Shown one piece after another: positions 8,951 to 18,015 of a stretch of DNA of 64,000 nucleotides. This stretch comes from Candidatus Obscuribacter sp. (GTDB lineage Bacteria > Cyanobacteriota > Vampirovibrionia > Obscuribacterales > Obscuribacteraceae): contig JADKDV010000001.1 of NCBI GenBank assembly GCA_016718315.1, positions 868,001-932,000 on the forward strand. Reading direction: 5' to 3'. Numbering within the stretch: the stretch's first letter is position 1; every line of letters begins with the position of its first letter. The notes beneath the pieces were generated by a model. That model ran no database searches. It was not told the DNA's origin and saw only the letters and a program-made list of their open reading frames with translations. The position numbers and the translations under genes are program-made.

Positions 8951-11542
8951 GTGTTAAAAAAGACAGATCAGGTAACGCACGGTCGTAAGACGCTCAAGGA
9001 GCGACTGCGCGGTATCACTGCCATCGAACTCGGAGCTGTAGTGTCTATCCTTATTGTGATATGCGCTCTGGCTCTAAACATTGCCGTTCTGATTTTTGCG
9101 GCTGATATGTGCGACAGAGCCTGTAAGGACTGCGCAAGATCCGCTGGTCAGATGAGTAAAGTGGGACAAGCCGTTGATGCCATGCAAGCATCACTGAGCA
9201 CCCATCCCGTGGACGGCACGGTCATCCAAAGCTTGAGAGCTGAGCTAGTCACATATGAGGACTATCTCGCTTCAGGCAACAACGGTTCTCCAACCACAAC
9301 CAGCACAAACGGTCCTATCGGTACCACGACTGCTGGCACCCCTGGCGTTCCTCTACCTGGTGCTGGTGGCGCGGGAAGTTCTCCCGGTCCCTTCGTCAGT
9401 GTAAGAACGACTCTGGTAGCTCGTATTCCAGCTCCCATTGTTTTCTTCCAGGCCAATTTTGGTGGAGATGCCAACGCCCAACAAGGTGCTTTAGCTGCGG
9501 GCAACGGCTTAATCACTTTCCAGAGCTTGTATACATATCCTATTACCAACACAGCTGGACCGATCTCGCTGGGTAATACAAACGGTACTCCAGTTAATAC
9601 CAGCACCGGTCCTGGTGGACCTGGTACTGGACCTACTGGTCCTGGTAGCCCTAGCTCACCAACATCATCGTCTACTACTTCGCCTACCACCACTGGTACT
9701 CTCGGTAGTACAGACGCTGGTCCTACAGGTCCTATCGGTCCTGGCGGTCCCCTCGGTCCTGCTGGTCCTAACGGACCTGGTGGTCCTCAGGGTCCCGGCG
9801 GTCCTCTTGGTCCTGGTGGTCCCAGTGGTCCTGGCGGTCCTTTAGGTCCTGGTGGTCCTAGTGGTCCCGGCGGTCCTCTTGGTCCTGGTGGACCTGGTGG
9901 TCCTGGCGGTCCTGCTGGTCCTGGTGGTCCTTTAGGTCCTGGTGGTCCTAGTGGTCCTGGTGGTCCTGGCGGTCCTGGTGGTCCTGGCGGTCCTGGTGGT
10001 CCTACTGGTCCTGGCGGTCCTAGCGGACCTGCTGGTCCTGGCGGTCCTGCCGGTCCTGGCGGTCCTGCTGGTCCTGCTGGTCCTGGTGGTCCTGCTGGTC
10101 CTAAGGGTCCTGGTGGTCCTGGTGGTCCTAGTGGTCCTAAGGGTCCTGGTGGTCCTGGTGGTCCTGCTGGTCCTGGTGGTCCTGCCGGTCCTGGTGGTCC
10201 TAGCGGTCCTAAGGGTCCTGGTGGTCCTAGTGGTCCTAAGGGTCCCGGCGGTCCTGGTGGTCCTGCTGGTCCTGGTGGTCCTGCTGGTCCTGGTGGCCCT
10301 AGCGGTCCTGGTGGTCCTAAGGGTCCTGGTGGTCCTGGTGGTCCTAGCGGTCCTGGCGGTCCTAGCGGTCCTGGTGGACCTGCTGGTCCTGGCGGTCCTG
10401 CTGGTCCTGGTGGTCCTAGCGGTCCTGGTGGTCCTAAGGGTCCCGGCGGTCCTGGTGGTCCTAGTGGTCCCAAGGGTCCCGGCGGTCCTGGTGGACCTGC
10501 TGGTCCTGGCGGTCCTGCTGGTCCCGGTGGTCCTAGTGGTCCTAAGGGTCCTGGTGGTCCTAGTGGTCCTAAGGGTCCCGGCGGTCCTGGTGGACCTGCT
10601 GGTCCTGGTGGTCCTGCTGGTCCCGGTGGTCCTAGCGGTCCTGGTGGTCCTAAGGGTCCCGGCGGTCCTGGTGGTCCTAGTGGTCCCAAGGGTCCCGGCG
10701 GTCCTGGTGGACCTGCTGGTCCTGGCGGTCCTGCTGGTCCCGGTGGTCCTAGTGGTCCTGGCGGTCCTAAGGGTCCTGGTGGTCCTAGCGGTCCTAGTGG
10801 TCCCGGCGGTCCTAGCGGTCCTGGTGGACCTGCTGGTCCTGGTGGTCCTGCTGGTCCTGGTGGTCCAAGTGGTCCTAAGGGTCCTGGTGGTCCTAGCGGT
10901 CCTAAGGGTCCTGGTGGTCCCGGCGGTCCTAGCGGTCCTGGTGGACCTGCTGGTCCTGGCGGTCCAAGTGGTCCCGGTGGTCCTAGCGGTCCTAAGGGTC
11001 CTGGTGGTCCTAGCGGTCCCGGTGGTCCCAGTGGTCCTAAAGGCCCTGGTGGTCCCGGCGGTCCTAGCGGTCCCGGTGGTCCTGCTGGTCCTGGCGGTCC
11101 TGCTGGTCCTAGCGGTCCTGGCGGTCCCAGCGGTCCTAAAGGCCCTGGTGGTCCCGGTGGTCCTAGCGGTCCCGGTGGTCCTAGCGGTCCTGGCGGTCCT
11201 AAGGGTCCTGGTGGTCCCGGTGGTCCTGGTGGTCCCGGTGGTCCTACTGGTCCTGGCGGTCCTAGCGGACCTGCTGGTCCTGCTGGTCCCGGTGGTCCTG
11301 GTGGTCCCGGCGGTACTACTGGCCCTGGTGGTCCCGGTGGTCCTACTGGTCCTGGCGGTCCTAGCGGACCAAGCGGTCCTGGCGGTCCAAGTGGTCCTGG
11401 CGGTCCTTTCGGTCCTGGTGGTCCTGGCGGTCCCGGTGGTCCTAGCGGACCAGGCGGTCCCGGCGGTCCTGCTGGTCCTGGAGGTGTCGGCGGACCTGGA
11501 GGTCCAAGCGGCCCTGCTGGCTCCGGAATGGTGGGTGGTTAA
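8951..11542 (+). CDS. TadE-like membrane stub fused to a collagen-like Gly-Pro-X tail
   Basis: An 863-residue protein starting at GTG behind an AAAGGAG site. Residues about 21-52 are a TadE-like membrane segment (G-I-T-A-I-E-L-G), followed by a helical neck with several Cys (about 54-62) and a soluble region to about 255 that turns Gly/Thr/Pro/Ser rich. From about 257 to 857 it is almost pure Gly-X-Y repeat, with Pro nearly always in position X and Gly, Ser, Ala or Lys in Y. It contains no acidic residues, and the only charged residues are Lys. It is expected to trimerise and project from the cell surface as a fibre or adhesin. It follows the TadE/TadG-like genes but has its own promoter and terminator. 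Confidence 0.85.
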   Translation: MLKKTDQVTHGRKTLKERLRGITAIELGAVVSILIVICALALNIAVLIFAADMCDRACKDCARSAGQMSKVGQAVDAMQASLSTHPVDGTVIQSLRAELVTYEDYLASGNNGSPTTTSTNGPIGTTTAGTPGVPLPGAGGAGSSPGPFVSVRTTLVARIPAPIVFFQANFGGDANAQQGALAAGNGLITFQSLYTYPITNTAGPISLGNTNGTPVNTSTGPGGPGTGPTGPGSPSSPTSSSTTSPTTTGTLGSTDAGPTGPIGPGGPLGPAGPNGPGGPQGPGGPLGPGGPSGPGGPLGPGGPSGPGGPLGPGGPGGPGGPAGPGGPLGPGGPSGPGGPGGPGGPGGPGGPTGPGGPSGPAGPGGPAGPGGPAGPAGPGGPAGPKGPGGPGGPSGPKGPGGPGGPAGPGGPAGPGGPSGPKGPGGPSGPKGPGGPGGPAGPGGPAGPGGPSGPGGPKGPGGPGGPSGPGGPSGPGGPAGPGGPAGPGGPSGPGGPKGPGGPGGPSGPKGPGGPGGPAGPGGPAGPGGPSGPKGPGGPSGPKGPGGPGGPAGPGGPAGPGGPSGPGGPKGPGGPGGPSGPKGPGGPGGPAGPGGPAGPGGPSGPGGPKGPGGPSGPSGPGGPSGPGGPAGPGGPAGPGGPSGPKGPGGPSGPKGPGGPGGPSGPGGPAGPGGPSGPGGPSGPKGPGGPSGPGGPSGPKGPGGPGGPSGPGGPAGPGGPAGPSGPGGPSGPKGPGGPGGPSGPGGPSGPGGPKGPGGPGGPGGPGGPTGPGGPSGPAGPAGPGGPGGPGGTTGPGGPGGPTGPGGPSGPSGPGGPSGPGGPFGPGGPGGPGGPSGPGGPGGPAGPGGVGGPGGPSGPAGSGMVGG
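9718..11520 (+). repeat. Collagen-type tandem repeat
   Basis: About 1.8 kb of nine-base units (GGT CCT plus one variable codon) gives about 200 Gly-Pro-X triplets, usually alternating Gly-Pro-Gly with Gly-Pro-(Ser/Ala/Lys). Longer blocks of roughly 150-250 bases recur with little change, for example around 10140-10330, 10450-10640 and 10680-10790. This suggests growth by tandem duplication. The array is prone to copy-number change and mis-assembly. Confidence 0.9.
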
Positions 11543-11587
11543 TCACCCTCACTGGAGAGGATCCTGGATCCTTGAGCAAAACCAAAG

Positions 11588-11615
11588 AAAGCCCCGAGAA
11601 ATCGGGGCTTTCGCC
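11588..11615 (+). terminator. Likely terminator of the collagen-like gene
   Basis: A perfect ten-base stem (11588-11597 AAAGCCCCGA with 11602-11611) closes on a GAAA tetraloop. The following T-run is short. It lies 45 bases after the stop and faces a gene on the other strand. Confidence 0.7.
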
Positions 11616-11675
11616 TTATATAGAGCTGTTTTTGACGATATCTCCGGTGGTGGCACTAACGCCAGCCTAAAAGTT

Positions 11676-12305
11676 TTACGGCGCGGGAGATACCACCAAA
11701 TCTGATGGCATCACCTGATAGACAAAATGCAAAATCTTGCGCGAATGTTCTGGCAGTTGATCTCGATAAACCCAGTGTTGAGGGTCCGGAGGAGGGGTGT
11801 CGATATAGTTAAAAACAAAGCTTATTTTGACCGGCTGATTTTGTTTATCGTAGTTAGCCCTGGCCAGATATCGAGCGACTGACGGAAAAAATATTTTGTT
11901 ATCGGCTACAGGCAAAAATTGGTTAAACAAGCTGCGTTGCTTTTCTTTGACAAAGCGCTGCCATAACGAGAGTTTTTCCATCCGTGTAAATTCATACTGC
12001 TTGAGCGTGCCATCAGCAAATTCGACAGTGGCAGTAAGATGACTGTTGTACTCTCTTAAATTGGGACCAAACAATCGCCAGTATTGACGCATACCGATAG
12101 GAGCAAAGTAACCACGCAACTTTCTTCCCTTAGTCTTACTAAATAATTCAGTCTCAGACAGAGCCAAAAGTGTCGCCAGTCCGATAAACAAGACGATGAG
12201 ACAATTAATTGACCTGCGCTCAAAAGCAGTATGATCCGGTCTGACAGGACCTTTGCATAAAGCTATTTCAAATGGAAGTTGATTTTCTTTTTGACTTTCC
12301 ATCAA
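11676..12305 (-). CDS. Membrane-anchored HTTM companion protein (second copy)
   Basis: A 209-residue protein with one membrane segment near residues 32-50 and an extracytoplasmic domain. It shares with the protein at 12474-13082 the W-R/T-L-F-x-P strand, the F-x-D-GT-[LV]-K-x-Y-E-F strand, a P-S-[VI]-A-R-Y-[LI]-A-R-A-N helix, and a P-P-D-P-x-x-W-V-Y-R-D-Q-L-P-E-H segment. It is transcribed away from the HTTM operon and probably shares its 168-base promoter region. Two variants side by side suggest a duplicated subunit. No catalytic residue is recognised. Confidence 0.7.
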   Translation of the reverse strand: MMESQKENQLPFEIALCKGPVRPDHTAFERRSINCLIVLFIGLATLLALSETELFSKTKGRKLRGYFAPIGMRQYWRLFGPNLREYNSHLTATVEFADGTLKQYEFTRMEKLSLWQRFVKEKQRSLFNQFLPVADNKIFFPSVARYLARANYDKQNQPVKISFVFNYIDTPPPDPQHWVYRDQLPEHSRKILHFVYQVMPSDLVVSPAP

Positions 12306-12473
12306 TTGTTACTTGCTATAAAACTGGCTTAGCAAGCCGTATCTTAATCGACAAAGTTATATAAATAATGTGATTATGGGTAAGATCTTGTGAGGTATGA
12401 TGATTACTTATTGCCGCTTGCCTCTTGAGATGATAACCGACAACAGCAACCAATATAAGGTCTAAGGCTTAAA

Positions 12474-13082
12474 ATGTCTGCCTCGCTCCCACACAACTCA
12501 ATCAATAATGCACCAGGTCCCAGGGTGAGGAGCACCACCAATCTGGAGCGCACAGCAATTAGCTGCTATCTCGCTACATTTTTTATCGTGGTAGGCACCT
12601 GGTTGATACCAGACAAATGTGCCCCAAACAAGTGGGTTGTAACCCAGTACACCTGGCCTATCATGTCTTCAATGGGTTGGACTCAGTGCTGGACTCTCTT
12701 TTGTCCTGAGCCCCGCGATGTCAATGTCAATGCCGATGCCCTGGTACATTTTCAGGATGGCACAGTCAAAATATATGAGTTTCCGCGCACTCAAAAAATG
12801 GATCTACTTACCAAATTTAGACGAGAAAGAACACGTAAGCTCTTTGTAGATAATTTGTGCTGGCCAAATATCAGCTCACAGTATCTGCCCAGCATCGCAC
12901 GCTATATTGCCAGAGCAAACGACGATGCTAAAAACCCACCAGATATGGTGACACTTTTAGTAAACCGACATATGACACCACTTCCTGATCCCAAAAACTG
13001 GGTCTACCGCGACCAATTGCCAGAGCACACCGAAAAATCAGTGCTATTCACATACAAAGTACAACCAGACGATCTGAAATGA
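12474..13082 (+). CDS. Membrane-anchored HTTM companion protein (third copy)
   Basis: A 202-residue protein with a membrane segment near residues 27-46 and the same extracytoplasmic domain as its divergent neighbour (11676-12305), including the W-V-Y-R-D-Q-L-P-E-H segment near residues 175-184. Its stop overlaps the start of the HTTM-DCC gene in an ATGA at 13079-13082, so the two proteins are probably translationally coupled and made in similar amounts. This supports physical association with the HTTM protein. The biochemical role is unknown. Confidence 0.75.
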   Translation: MSASLPHNSINNAPGPRVRSTTNLERTAISCYLATFFIVVGTWLIPDKCAPNKWVVTQYTWPIMSSMGWTQCWTLFCPEPRDVNVNADALVHFQDGTVKIYEFPRTQKMDLLTKFRRERTRKLFVDNLCWPNISSQYLPSIARYIARANDDAKNPPDMVTLLVNRHMTPLPDPKNWVYRDQLPEHTEKSVLFTYKVQPDDLK

Positions 13083-14434
13083 GTAATATGAGTCAAGCAG
13101 TTGCAGAAGTTAGCCGCAGACCCAAATGGATCGCTAAGTGGGATGAATTCTGGTTCAAACCACAAAGTCCCATTCCAATGGCTATATTCCGCATCCTTTT
13201 TGGCTGCGTATTGCTCGAAAATCAACTAGTCCATCTGCTCCCAGATTTCGATCTTTACTATTCTAAAAACAGCATAATTCCTATCAAAGATATGATCTCG
13301 CTTTACTGGCATAACGATCATATGTTTGATGTGCTCTTGCTTTTACCCAATGATGACAGGTGGTTACTGGGTGCCTTCTATGTTTTGATTGGCTTTACTG
13401 TGATGCTTACTCTGGGTGTATTCACCAGGCTTAGCAGTTGGATTGTATTTATGTTGTTGATGTCTTTTGGCCATCAGTTTGAGCTAAACCAAAATGCTGG
13501 CGACAACTATATGCGTATTGCCGCCATGTGCCTGGCTTTTAGTAATGCCGGAGACGCCTTTAGTGTTGATGCGCTCTTGCGCAACATCAAAAAAGACTGG
13601 CGCATTACCGGCTTTTATCCACTTTACAGCGCACCCTGGGCGCAGCGCCTCCTGCAGATACAGCTTTTGATTGCTTACTGTCATACATTTTTTGGCAAAA
13701 TCGAAGGCACCCGCTGGAATGATGGCACAGCTGTTTACTATGCAGTCAGATACGATGACATTATTCGTTTTCCTATTCCACACTTTATCGATAAATTGTG
13801 GTTTTATCAGGTGTCCACATATGGCACCTTGCTCGTCGAGTTTGTGCTCTGGAACTTAATATGGTGGAAGCCAGCACGTTACTGGGTGCTTTTAGCAGGA
13901 CTGGCACTACACCTGGGTATCGAGTACTTTATGAATTTACCGATGTTTGAGTGGAACTTTATGTTTACGTATCTACTCTTTATCGATCCACAAGACATGG
14001 TTAAAGTAGCCAACAAGGCTAAAGCCTATATCACTCTCAAATTTGGTGCACCACTGATAGTGGCATTTGACAATAACTGCTTGAGCTGTGTCAAATACGT
14101 AGGACTTTTGCACAGACTGGATATATTTGGCAGACTGACTTTTGCCGATGCCAGCGAACCAGCCATAAAGGAATTACTCCCAGCTGGTACAAACGCCGCC
14201 AATCAAGTGCTCATTCAAAGTACTGATGGTAAATGGCTCAGTGGCTTTGAAGGCTGGCGCCAAGCCGCAATACGCTTACCACTGACCTGGCTACCCGCTC
14301 TTTTAGCGCACATACCAGTACTGGATATGTTAGTCAAAGCATTTTATCTTGCCTTTGCCGCTAACAGTCAAATCTGGTTTGGGCAGGACAGTGTTGCTCC
14401 GTCCAAGCCAATCATGAGCGAGGGTGCAGCCTGA
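13079..14434 (+). CDS. HTTM domain protein with C-terminal DCC thioredoxin-like domain
   Basis: A 451-residue protein. Residues about 20-315 form the polytopic HTTM region, with the N-A-G-D-N-Y-M-R-I-A segment near 140, a Y-C-H-T-F-F-G-K loop near 203 and W-N-D-G-T-A-V-Y-Y near 215. The C-terminal part carries a DCC-family signature (V-A-F-D-N-N-C-L-S-C near 323-332), in which CxxC is the presumed redox centre. HTTM proteins are related to vitamin K-dependent carboxylase, and HTTM-DCC fusions are known in bacteria. It is probably an inner-membrane redox-linked enzyme of unknown substrate. It is coupled by overlap to the genes before (ATGA) and after (TGATG). Confidence 0.88.
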   Translation: MSNMSQAVAEVSRRPKWIAKWDEFWFKPQSPIPMAIFRILFGCVLLENQLVHLLPDFDLYYSKNSIIPIKDMISLYWHNDHMFDVLLLLPNDDRWLLGAFYVLIGFTVMLTLGVFTRLSSWIVFMLLMSFGHQFELNQNAGDNYMRIAAMCLAFSNAGDAFSVDALLRNIKKDWRITGFYPLYSAPWAQRLLQIQLLIAYCHTFFGKIEGTRWNDGTAVYYAVRYDDIIRFPIPHFIDKLWFYQVSTYGTLLVEFVLWNLIWWKPARYWVLLAGLALHLGIEYFMNLPMFEWNFMFTYLLFIDPQDMVKVANKAKAYITLKFGAPLIVAFDNNCLSCVKYVGLLHRLDIFGRLTFADASEPAIKELLPAGTNAANQVLIQSTDGKWLSGFEGWRQAAIRLPLTWLPALLAHIPVLDMLVKAFYLAFAANSQIWFGQDSVAPSKPIMSEGAA

Positions 14435-15189
14435 TGGACAGCGAACAAAAACGCAACAAAGCATTTATAAGCGGGGCAGTATTATTAATCGCCATATTTG
14501 TCATCGTTATTGGCGGCACTTATCCCGCTAGAGAAGCAGCCATTCGGGAGCAAAACCTTAATAACTACGACACCAGAGTTGAGCAGCAATTGCAACAAGC
14601 TTTGATTGAATACAATGCAGTGCTCAATCGCCCCCATAATATCGATGAGCTAATTGCCAGCCGGGACAAACTAGTTAGTGCATACTGGTCAAAATACGAC
14701 TTCCAGACTCCCATAGATCTCTATACCAGACAAATGGGAGAGACCTGGAGCCTGGCTCCAGGCAAATACAACCAGCGCTGGGTAGAGACTTGCCGCAAAC
14801 TAGCTGATATGCACCGCGATGCCAATCAGCTCAGTGCAGCTGTGGTGTGCTATCAGAGCGTGCTTGATCATGATCTCAAATATCTGGGTCGATCCAATGT
14901 TAACCTCATAAGAGACTATAACAATATGGGTATGGTCTTTTATCTCCTGGGCACTGGCTTTGAAGAAAGAGAAAAGCGCCTGGAAGAGTTTAAGAAAGCC
15001 TCTAGACTGCTCAATCAAGCTCTGGTCCTGGTCAAAGAGCAAAAGCTAGAAGGCACGCCCAGAGAAGCCACTACACTCTGGAATCTTTATCTAGTTGAGC
15101 GCGATAGCGGCAATGTTGAGGCAGAAACAATCAAAGCCCGGGCCCAGGCTATAGATAAAGCAATGAATAGAGTCTGCCGCGAACCCTGA
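14434..15189 (+). CDS. Membrane-anchored TPR protein of the second HTTM module
   Basis: A 251-residue protein with one N-terminal membrane helix (about 10-28) and an outward-facing helical domain with TPR-like spacing, including L-A-D-M-H-x-D-A-N-Q-L-S-A-A-V-V-C-Y-Q near 127-145. It resembles the protein at 3878-4630 in anchor, length and the D-Y-N-N-M-G-x-V-F-Y-L type segment. The start overlaps the HTTM-DCC stop by one base (TGATG), which implies coupled translation. The recurring HTTM/TPR pairing is the main hint that it acts with the HTTM enzyme. Confidence 0.75.
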   Translation: MDSEQKRNKAFISGAVLLIAIFVIVIGGTYPAREAAIREQNLNNYDTRVEQQLQQALIEYNAVLNRPHNIDELIASRDKLVSAYWSKYDFQTPIDLYTRQMGETWSLAPGKYNQRWVETCRKLADMHRDANQLSAAVVCYQSVLDHDLKYLGRSNVNLIRDYNNMGMVFYLLGTGFEEREKRLEEFKKASRLLNQALVLVKEQKLEGTPREATTLWNLYLVERDSGNVEAETIKARAQAIDKAMNRVCREP

Positions 15190-15228
15190 TAGCAAAAATA
15201 CCTATAATGAAAATATCGAGAGGTAGGT

Positions 15229-16347
15229 TTGCAAAGCATAGACTTGAGCGCTAAAGAAAGAGATGACTCTCAGGGTAAGCCCGCTGATAGTCACTCAATT
15301 GACACGCCCTATCCCTGGGTAATCAATCCAGCTCTGGACTATCTATTTGTATCAGGGGGTATGCTCTGGATTTTATGGGGACTGTCCTACCTCGGACTGT
15401 CAGGCAATAAGACCGACCCGGCCTCTACTTTCTTTGGTATCGTGCTCTTTTACGGCAGTCTACTGATCACAGACACCCACGGTCCGGCCACTCTGGCTCG
15501 CGTCTTTACCTCAAAGACAACACCAGCCACAGTCAAAAAGGTAGTTATTGCTGCGGCTCTGTTGGTACTGGCACTGGCTATTCCCAGTCTGACATCGCTG
15601 ACTTTTGCCCAGGTCTTTACCAAGATAACTTTGCTCTGGGCAATTCAGCACTACACAGCCCAGACCTATGGCGTGGTCATGATCTACTGCCTTAAGCGTC
15701 AATTTACTCTCAGTGCGCTGGAGCGACTGGTCATCCAAAACATGCTCAGGGCCCAGCTAATCTTTGTGCTGGTCAGAGCCTTTACTATCCCTCAGTTTGG
15801 TCAAATCAATTTTCTCGGACTCGACCTGCCTTTCTGGGGACCACTGCCCATCGGCTTTTTGATATTAAGTCAGTTTTTGCTAGTCTTGATGGGCATTTTC
15901 TTTGTCCTCACCTTTGGCTACCGAGCCATAAGCACAAAACAAGTCTTGCCACTACCAGCAGTTCTGAGCATTATCACTGTTATCAGCCTCACCCTCCTTT
16001 CGAGGGACAACATACACTACTTTATGGGGGTAACCTTCTATCACTCAAGTCAGTACCTCTCAATCACTTACTCTTATTTCCTTAAAGAGCAAGCTCTACA
16101 AAAAAACCTCAAAGTTAAATCAAATGGCTGGAATCAGGTACTGGCGCCCTGGTCTCTGATTTACTATATGGCTCTATTAGCGGTTGGCTACGTCATTTCA
16201 TTCAAACTTCCTGACCTGTTGAGCTTGCAAGTACCAGCGGCAATTGCTCTTTGCACAGTTTATTCGGTCTTTAACTGCCATCATTTTTTTACAGATGCCT
16301 TAGTTTGGCGCATCCGAGACAGCAAAGTCAGACAAATCCTGGTTTAG
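15229..16347 (+). CDS. His-rich polytopic membrane protein (paralogue A)
   Basis: A 372-residue membrane protein with about eight to ten helices, starting at TTG behind a GAGAGGT site. It shares these motifs with the proteins at 27962-29110 and 29142-30266: N-P-x-x-D-Y-L-F near the start, D-x-H-x-x-A-T (about residue 84), W-x-x-Q-H-Y-x-x-Q-T-[YF]-G (about 139), [YF]-H-x-S-Q-Y-L (about 270), and a C-terminal C-x-x-H-H-F-x-[ST]-D-A-x-[VI]-W-R-[IL]-[RK]-D. The conserved His residues lie near membrane edges, as in membrane metal enzymes. No family name can be assigned. It follows the HTTM operon by 39 bases. Confidence 0.65.
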   Translation: MQSIDLSAKERDDSQGKPADSHSIDTPYPWVINPALDYLFVSGGMLWILWGLSYLGLSGNKTDPASTFFGIVLFYGSLLITDTHGPATLARVFTSKTTPATVKKVVIAAALLVLALAIPSLTSLTFAQVFTKITLLWAIQHYTAQTYGVVMIYCLKRQFTLSALERLVIQNMLRAQLIFVLVRAFTIPQFGQINFLGLDLPFWGPLPIGFLILSQFLLVLMGIFFVLTFGYRAISTKQVLPLPAVLSIITVISLTLLSRDNIHYFMGVTFYHSSQYLSITYSYFLKEQALQKNLKVKSNGWNQVLAPWSLIYYMALLAVGYVISFKLPDLLSLQVPAAIALCTVYSVFNCHHFFTDALVWRIRDSKVRQILV

Positions 16348-16467
16348 ACTCATCAGTAGAGGCAACTTGATTGTTCCCTTTACGGTCAATTGGGTCAGTG
16401 CCATAATGGAAAAAGTTGGCACGTACCTATTTATCTACTTGAAAGGACTCCAGGGCGGTCCCCTAAT

Positions 16468-18000
16468 ATGCCTTCAGACTGCATTACTGTGCTCATTGCT
16501 GAAGATGAGGCGATTACTCGTTTTGGTTTAAAATATGCGCTGCATACTTTTGCTGATGTACGCGTCGTAGCAGAGTGTCCGGACGGTGTCAGTACTATCT
16601 TGCAAGCACTGGCAACCCATCCAAACGTAATTTTGATGGACATTGGTTTGCCAAAAGTAGATGGAATAACGGCCTCATTTAAAATCAAAGAAGCCTTACC
16701 AAAGACCAAAATAATAGTTTTTACCTGCTCAGAGGACAAAGACGACATTACTCGCTCATTTGAAGCAGGGGTAGACGGCTATTGCCTCAAAAAAGTCTCG
16801 GGTGAGCATCTTTACGCAGCCATCAAGGCAGTCCTGGCGGGAGAGACCTGGATGGACCCCGACCTGGGAGAGCACGTCAGTTTACTTAAACAATTGCACC
16901 AGAGTAGCATCATCAAAGACTCTGGCAGTTTGCTAAATATACTTCAAGACACAGCCGACCCATCGAGATCGCATATCGGCGCCCTGCACGCCCACTCTGA
17001 GCCTGACACCACAAGTGGTACCAGCGGCTATGAAAACAAAGACAGTGAATTACCACTGGACGAGCAAGATATTAATTATTGTCCTTTACTAAATAGCAAC
17101 GCCGGACTTAGCGAAGAACAATTAAGGGAACAAAGAGCTAGTGGAGCAAACCGCACCATCATTGCGGAGCGCTATCAAGTCGAAAAAGTATTGGGCAAAG
17201 GCGGCATGGGTATGGTCTATAAAGGCCGACATATCTATATGAACCGAGCAGTAGCAATCAAGATTCTTCATCCGGAGCAATCGAGAGATCCGGCTGTGGT
17301 TTCGCGCTTTCGCAAAGAGGCTAGAAGTCTTTGTCAGTTTAGCCATCCCAATCTAGTCGGTGTCTTTGACTTTGGCGTGATGAGCACCGGCGAGCCCTTT
17401 ATGGTAATGGATTACTGCGATGGTCAGAGCCTGGACAAAATTTTGCACAAAACCGGCAAGCTTTCAGTCAAACGCGGTTTATTCATATTTGAGCAAGTAT
17501 GCAGGGCTCTTGAAGCGGTGCACAACCAGGGCATCATTCACAGAGATGTAAAACCGAGCAATATTCTGGTTGGCGCTGACGACGCCATCAAACTTGTAGA
17601 CTTTGGACTGGCCAAAAGCTTGGGCGGACTGGAGCACCTCATTAAACTGACTTGTACCGGTGAAGTAGTGGGCAGTCCCAGTTATATGAGCCCAGAGCAG
17701 TGCACTGGTCAGGAGCTAGATCACAAAAGCGATATTTATTCACTGGGAATATCAATGTTTGAGGCTTTTACTGGTGAAATGCCATTTCAGGCTGACTCAT
17801 TTTATGAGCTGCTCAATAAGCACATCAGAGGCACACCTTCACGAGACCCTTTTATCAAAAACAATCTGCCAAGGGACCTGGAAGAAGTTATTTTTCGCTG
17901 CCTGGACAAAAACCCTGAAGGGCGGTTTCAGAGTGCCCGGGAGCTACTGCAAGCGCTCGAATCAGTTGAACAATCGCTTACAACAGAAATCAAACACTAG
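16468..18000 (+). CDS. Receiver domain-Ser/Thr protein kinase fusion
   Basis: A 510-residue protein. Residues about 5-125 are a two-component receiver with acidic pocket E12/D13, phosphoacceptor Asp58 (L-M-D-I-G-L-P) and a conserved Lys near 107. A low-complexity linker runs to about 230. A protein kinase domain follows, with a glycine loop (G-K-G-G-M-G-M-V-Y-K), the V-A-I-K lysine, H-R-D-V-K-P-S-N at 358-365 and D-F-G at 378-380. It is cytosolic with no membrane segment. The frame is open from a TTG at 16390, but similarity to the protein at 21153-22658 supports the ATG at 16468. The hybrid histidine kinase gene starts 16 bases after the stop and is probably its phosphate donor. Confidence 0.88.
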   Translation: MPSDCITVLIAEDEAITRFGLKYALHTFADVRVVAECPDGVSTILQALATHPNVILMDIGLPKVDGITASFKIKEALPKTKIIVFTCSEDKDDITRSFEAGVDGYCLKKVSGEHLYAAIKAVLAGETWMDPDLGEHVSLLKQLHQSSIIKDSGSLLNILQDTADPSRSHIGALHAHSEPDTTSGTSGYENKDSELPLDEQDINYCPLLNSNAGLSEEQLREQRASGANRTIIAERYQVEKVLGKGGMGMVYKGRHIYMNRAVAIKILHPEQSRDPAVVSRFRKEARSLCQFSHPNLVGVFDFGVMSTGEPFMVMDYCDGQSLDKILHKTGKLSVKRGLFIFEQVCRALEAVHNQGIIHRDVKPSNILVGADDAIKLVDFGLAKSLGGLEHLIKLTCTGEVVGSPSYMSPEQCTGQELDHKSDIYSLGISMFEAFTGEMPFQADSFYELLNKHIRGTPSRDPFIKNNLPRDLEEVIFRCLDKNPEGRFQSARELLQALESVEQSLTTEIKH

Positions 18001-18015
18001 TCGGTACGGGAAGCC

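Noticed and set aside
9787..10689. Antisense open frame of 300 residues that also reads as Gly-Pro-Pro/Gly-Pro-Leu collagen-like repeat
   Set aside because: It is a by-product of the GGTCCT-based repeat, whose complement also codes Gly and Pro. It has no own ribosome site or N-terminal domain.
9942..11705. Long plus-strand frame of Val/Leu-rich repeats (587 residues)
   Set aside because: It is the shifted reading of the collagen repeat. Its product would be an implausible Val-Leu polymer and it has no leader.
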